A stretch of 64,000 nucleotides of DNA from Plumapathes pennacea (taxonomy: Eukaryota; Cnidaria; Anthozoa; Antipatharia; Myriopathidae), in the NCBI GenBank assembly GCA_964036295.1, contig OZ038470.1:9329078-9393077 (forward strand), read 5' to 3'. Every line of letters starts with the position of its first letter. The stretch's first letter is position 1. The position numbers and the translations under genes were made by a program. The notes beneath the pieces were generated by a model. The model was given only the letters and a program-made list of their open reading frames with translations, had not been told where the DNA came from and did not search any database. Shown here in pieces: positions 61,362 through 64,000 of this stretch.

Positions 61362-62508
61362 ACATCTTTCACAACTCCATCACTAACGAAGACTGCTGCA
61401 TCTGAAACAACAAACACGTGACAATCGACGGTCGTAGAAGATATTCCTGCCACGTCTACAACTAATCTCACACCATCCTGAGATCTTCCAACCACAATTC
61501 CGTCTCCATGAAAATTGTTATCTGGTGTGGATCTCAAATCAATCCACAATGCGAACTTGCCATTATGAAAGTCAATTTCCTTAAAGTGATCCTCGACATA
61601 ATCAAACCTTTTCAAAATCATTGGCCAAACATTCCGTCTGAAAATAACTTGTGTGGAACACCATTTATAGAAACCTTTACCGAATTAACAAGAGGATTAA
61701 TAAACTCCTCAGCTTTTCTTTCTCCTGAATCGAAACTCTTTAAAAAGAATAACATGATTCCCTTTCATACAACTTCTTGGTGTGTTTACGTGCAAATTAA
61801 AAACAGCCCCCGTACCAATATCCTTCGAGGCTAACGTTTCAAAATGATGCACATCCTCAAAGTAAAAAAGTTCTCCCACTTTGATAAACGCTACTCGCTT
61901 GAATTGCTAAATTTTCATCTTCAATGGTTGCGTATTCCAATTCTATGTGTGTTAACTCATATCCATGGCCTTTGGTATTGTCTGAAGTTACAACTATATC
62001 AGACGCATTAGCAAGTTTTATCTCAAATCTTAGGTTTGACTTCAGCCCACTTTGATAATAAACCCCATGATCGTCTAACAGCGGGTGAGATAGTGGAATA
62101 CAATACCTCTGAGCGTAGGATAAATTCGTGAGTTTCATAATCTTAGAATCGCCAGTTTCTGCCGCTCTAATCTTTCTTTTGTCTTCTTGTCATGATTCCT
62201 CTTTTCATATCTTCCTCACACGTCAACATATCATGATACCCATGAAAAATGTCATATTTGTCTGTGTCACAAATAGTTTTTCCTCCAAAGAAAATTTTCA
62301 TGTGGTTCACTAAGTTTCTTGATACGTTTTGAACGAGGTGGTTGCTTGCAACACCCTTTTCTATCTTGACGTTAAACCTCAAAAACATACTCTTTGGAAC
62401 GAAAACCATGTTTCATACAACCTCGGGTACATTAACATAAAGTGTTTTTCCAGGCTTAGCAGACGATGGTGTGAAAGTTGTCCTATGAACTGTCCTCTCT
62501 GCCTTCAT
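61340..62508 (-). pseudogene. Major capsid-like protein, copy p
   Basis: 13-base deletion, extra C and extra A. Private GISSTTV and NNFHGD. Shared TGA at 62413-62415. Confidence 0.74.
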
Positions 62509-62595
62509 TGCCTTCGACAATCTTGGCCTTCTATTCGGATTAAGTATTTTCTGCAAACGACATATTATTTTAAAAACATCAAAACAAATCTTTAA

Positions 62596-63617
62596 ATGAA
62601 AAACATGGAAAAGATTTATTACTCTTCTAGAAAGGATATTGGAAGGGTTTATCCGCAGTCAAGAAACTTTCTACAGAAGCTAAAGTTAGCCTAGAAGAAG
62701 CAAGAGATTGGCTATCAAAACAGGCGCTTTGGCAAATTTATCTTCCTCCACCGAATTATGTTCCAATACCACATTGGATTATTTCAGAACCAAACGAAAT
62801 TCACCAAGCAGATCTCCTATTCCTCCCCCACGATAAAGTCGGAAGAAAAACTTATATATATATATATGCTTTAGTCGTTATTGATATTGCTTCAAGATAT
62901 GTCGATGTAGAAGCTTTGACAAGTAAATCAAGTGATGAAGTGTCAAACGCTTTCAAGAAAATTTACTCAAGAAAGTAAAAATGGCCAAAAACTTGTTGAT
63001 CCGGGAAGAGAGTTTGTTGGATCTGTAACGGTTCTTATGAATGAAAAAAAGCTAGTTATCAAAGATCGAAAACTGCTAATCACAGAGCACAAGCATTCGT
63101 CGAGAGAGCGAACAAAACATTGGGAGAAAAAATATTTAGTCAACAATATGCTGACGAAATGTTAACTGAAGGTAGATCAACAAAGTGGATAAATAGATTA
63201 CCAAATATCGTGAAAACTATCAACAACCACGTCACTCGACTGACTGGCAAAAAAGCCATCGACGCTTATCGTGAGAAAATTGTTGAACAACAGACTAAGA
63301 ATTATTCAAGACCTGTTGGGTTTAATGAAAAAAGGCTTGACTCAATCGAAAAAGTAAGATATCTTGTCTTGCCAGGAGAGGAAGAAGGAGGAAACCTAAG
63401 AAGGGCAACAGATCCCATATGGAGTACAAACGTTTTTGAGTTGAAAAAATCCATAATATCTAAAAATCAACCAGTTTTGTATTATTTAGTCGATGGACCA
63501 AAAAGAGGATTCGCCAGAGAAGAGTTACTAATCATACCATATGGCACAGAATTACCTCCAAAAATTTTTCTTAAAACAATAACTTTTCTAAATATCTTTA
63601 ATCCTATAATGCCTTAA
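62596..63617 (+). pseudogene. rve integrase, copy 16
   Basis: TA run 15 bases. Private changes: SSRKDIGR near the start, and KIVEQQTK in the C-terminal frame 63120-63617. Confidence 0.86.
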
Positions 63618-64000
63618 GGCTAAGGTGTCTATCCCATTTGGTAATATGTTTCTTTTATCGTCTTCCCTACTAAGTGCTATTTTGTTCACTTCTTCCGTGT
63701 ATATGTCATGATCGCGACTTCTAATTAGATTCATCACCCTCATTTTCTTACCGCCGTTGATACGACAATCTTCATAATCCTGAAAATTTATATCCTTATT
63801 AACAAGAAGGTTATTGGAATGTTTAAGGATGAAGTCGGTGGAAGACACGTTTGAAGAATCGAGTACGTAAGAGTCAAGCTTAGCTCTCAAACTGACAAAC
63901 TCTGAAATTTGTCTTCCACCGACTTCATCCTTAAACATTCCAATAACCTTCTTGTTAACTCCAGTAGTAATTCCTGAAGGATGATCCTTTGGGTAATTAC
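63588..64000 (-). pseudogene. Family-B polymerase C-terminal fragment, copy 16 (cut by window end)
   Basis: The C-terminal part is open from the window edge downward and includes the palindrome. Motif C and the upstream part lie beyond the window. Confidence 0.83.

Larger units (their letters stand above)
1..64000. repeat. Tandem array of ~4.1-kb Maverick/Polinton-derived units
   Basis: The same gene block recurs head to tail 15 full times plus a partial sixteenth copy. Spacings between the anchor sequence ATGGTTGCGTATTCC are 4147, 4152, 4142, 4152, 4097, 4152, 4151, 4139, 4074, 4139, 4085, 4137, 4074, 4139 and 4143 bases. Length differences come from small indels: a ~55-base loss in U5, a ~63-base loss in B-type units, 13-base and 12-base losses in MCP, and a variable TA run. 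Units share most lesions, so amplification followed inactivation. No terminal inverted repeats or target-site duplications were found at any unit junction, which argues for unequal crossing-over or rolling-circle amplification rather than repeated transposition. Confidence 0.97.

Noticed and set aside
1-64000. CRISPR array
   Set aside because: The repeats are 4 kb long and contiguous, with no short repeat-spacer pattern.
1-64000. Pure assembly artefact
   Set aside because: Units differ by many private substitutions and indels (U5 deletion, U6 stop, U12 ICPRF), so they are distinct copies. Local duplication of U8-U11 dimers by the assembler cannot be excluded without reads.
1-64000. Active virus or giant virus/virophage genome
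   Set aside because: Every unit has disabled enzymes and lacks most of the genome; a tandem array of dead copies is not a viral genome.

Overview
The whole 64-kb window is one head-to-tail tandem array of a ~4.1-kb unit. There are 15 complete units plus part of a 16th, and no unrelated sequence was found between them. Using the anchor beginning ATGGTTGCGTATTCC, the units are U1 1-4147, U2 4148-8299, U3 8300-12441, U4 12442-16593, U5 16594-20690, U6 20691-24842, U7 24843-28993, U8 28994-33132, U9 33133-37206, U10 37207-41345, U11 41346-45430, U12 45431-49567, U13 49568-53641, U14 53642-57780, U15 57781-61923 and U16 61924-64000 (cut by the window). The unit boundary is arbitrary and falls inside the capsid-like gene.

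Each unit is a rearranged, degenerate piece of a Maverick/Polinton (adintovirus-like) element, that is, an old endogenous DNA virus/transposon. On the minus strand, in transcription order, it holds: a double-jelly-roll major-capsid-like gene (MCP); an FtsK/HerA-type packaging ATPase; a short unrecognised ORF (163 aa); and the last ~250 codons of a protein-primed family-B DNA polymerase. On the plus strand it holds a retroviral-type (rve/DDE) integrase, convergent with the polymerase tail and divergent from the next MCP. The polymerase N-terminal half, protease, penton/minor capsid gene and terminal inverted repeats are not seen.

Most genes carry disabling lesions found in all or nearly all copies: a TGA and a frameshift in MCP, a frameshift just after Walker A in the ATPase, a catalytic Asp changed to Tyr in polymerase motif C, and several integrase frameshifts. 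The element therefore died first and was amplified afterwards as satellite-like DNA. Only the 163-aa ORF is open in most copies (12 of 15).

The array has higher-order structure. From about 29 to 57 kb, two unit types alternate (A ~4.14 kb: U8, U10, U12, part of U14; B ~4.08 kb: U9, U11, U13), giving an ~8.2-kb dimer that is nearly identical from copy to copy. U1-U6 show an older, weaker alternation, and U15 resembles U3. B units keep an apparently ancestral polymerase tail; in all other units that segment is replaced by an inverted copy of nearby sequence, forming a 49-bp near-perfect palindrome.

The host is probably an AT-rich eukaryote, most likely an invertebrate animal. This is inferred from the element family, AT-rich composition and satellite-like organisation; the species cannot be named. 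No rRNA, tRNA, CRISPR array or host gene was seen.
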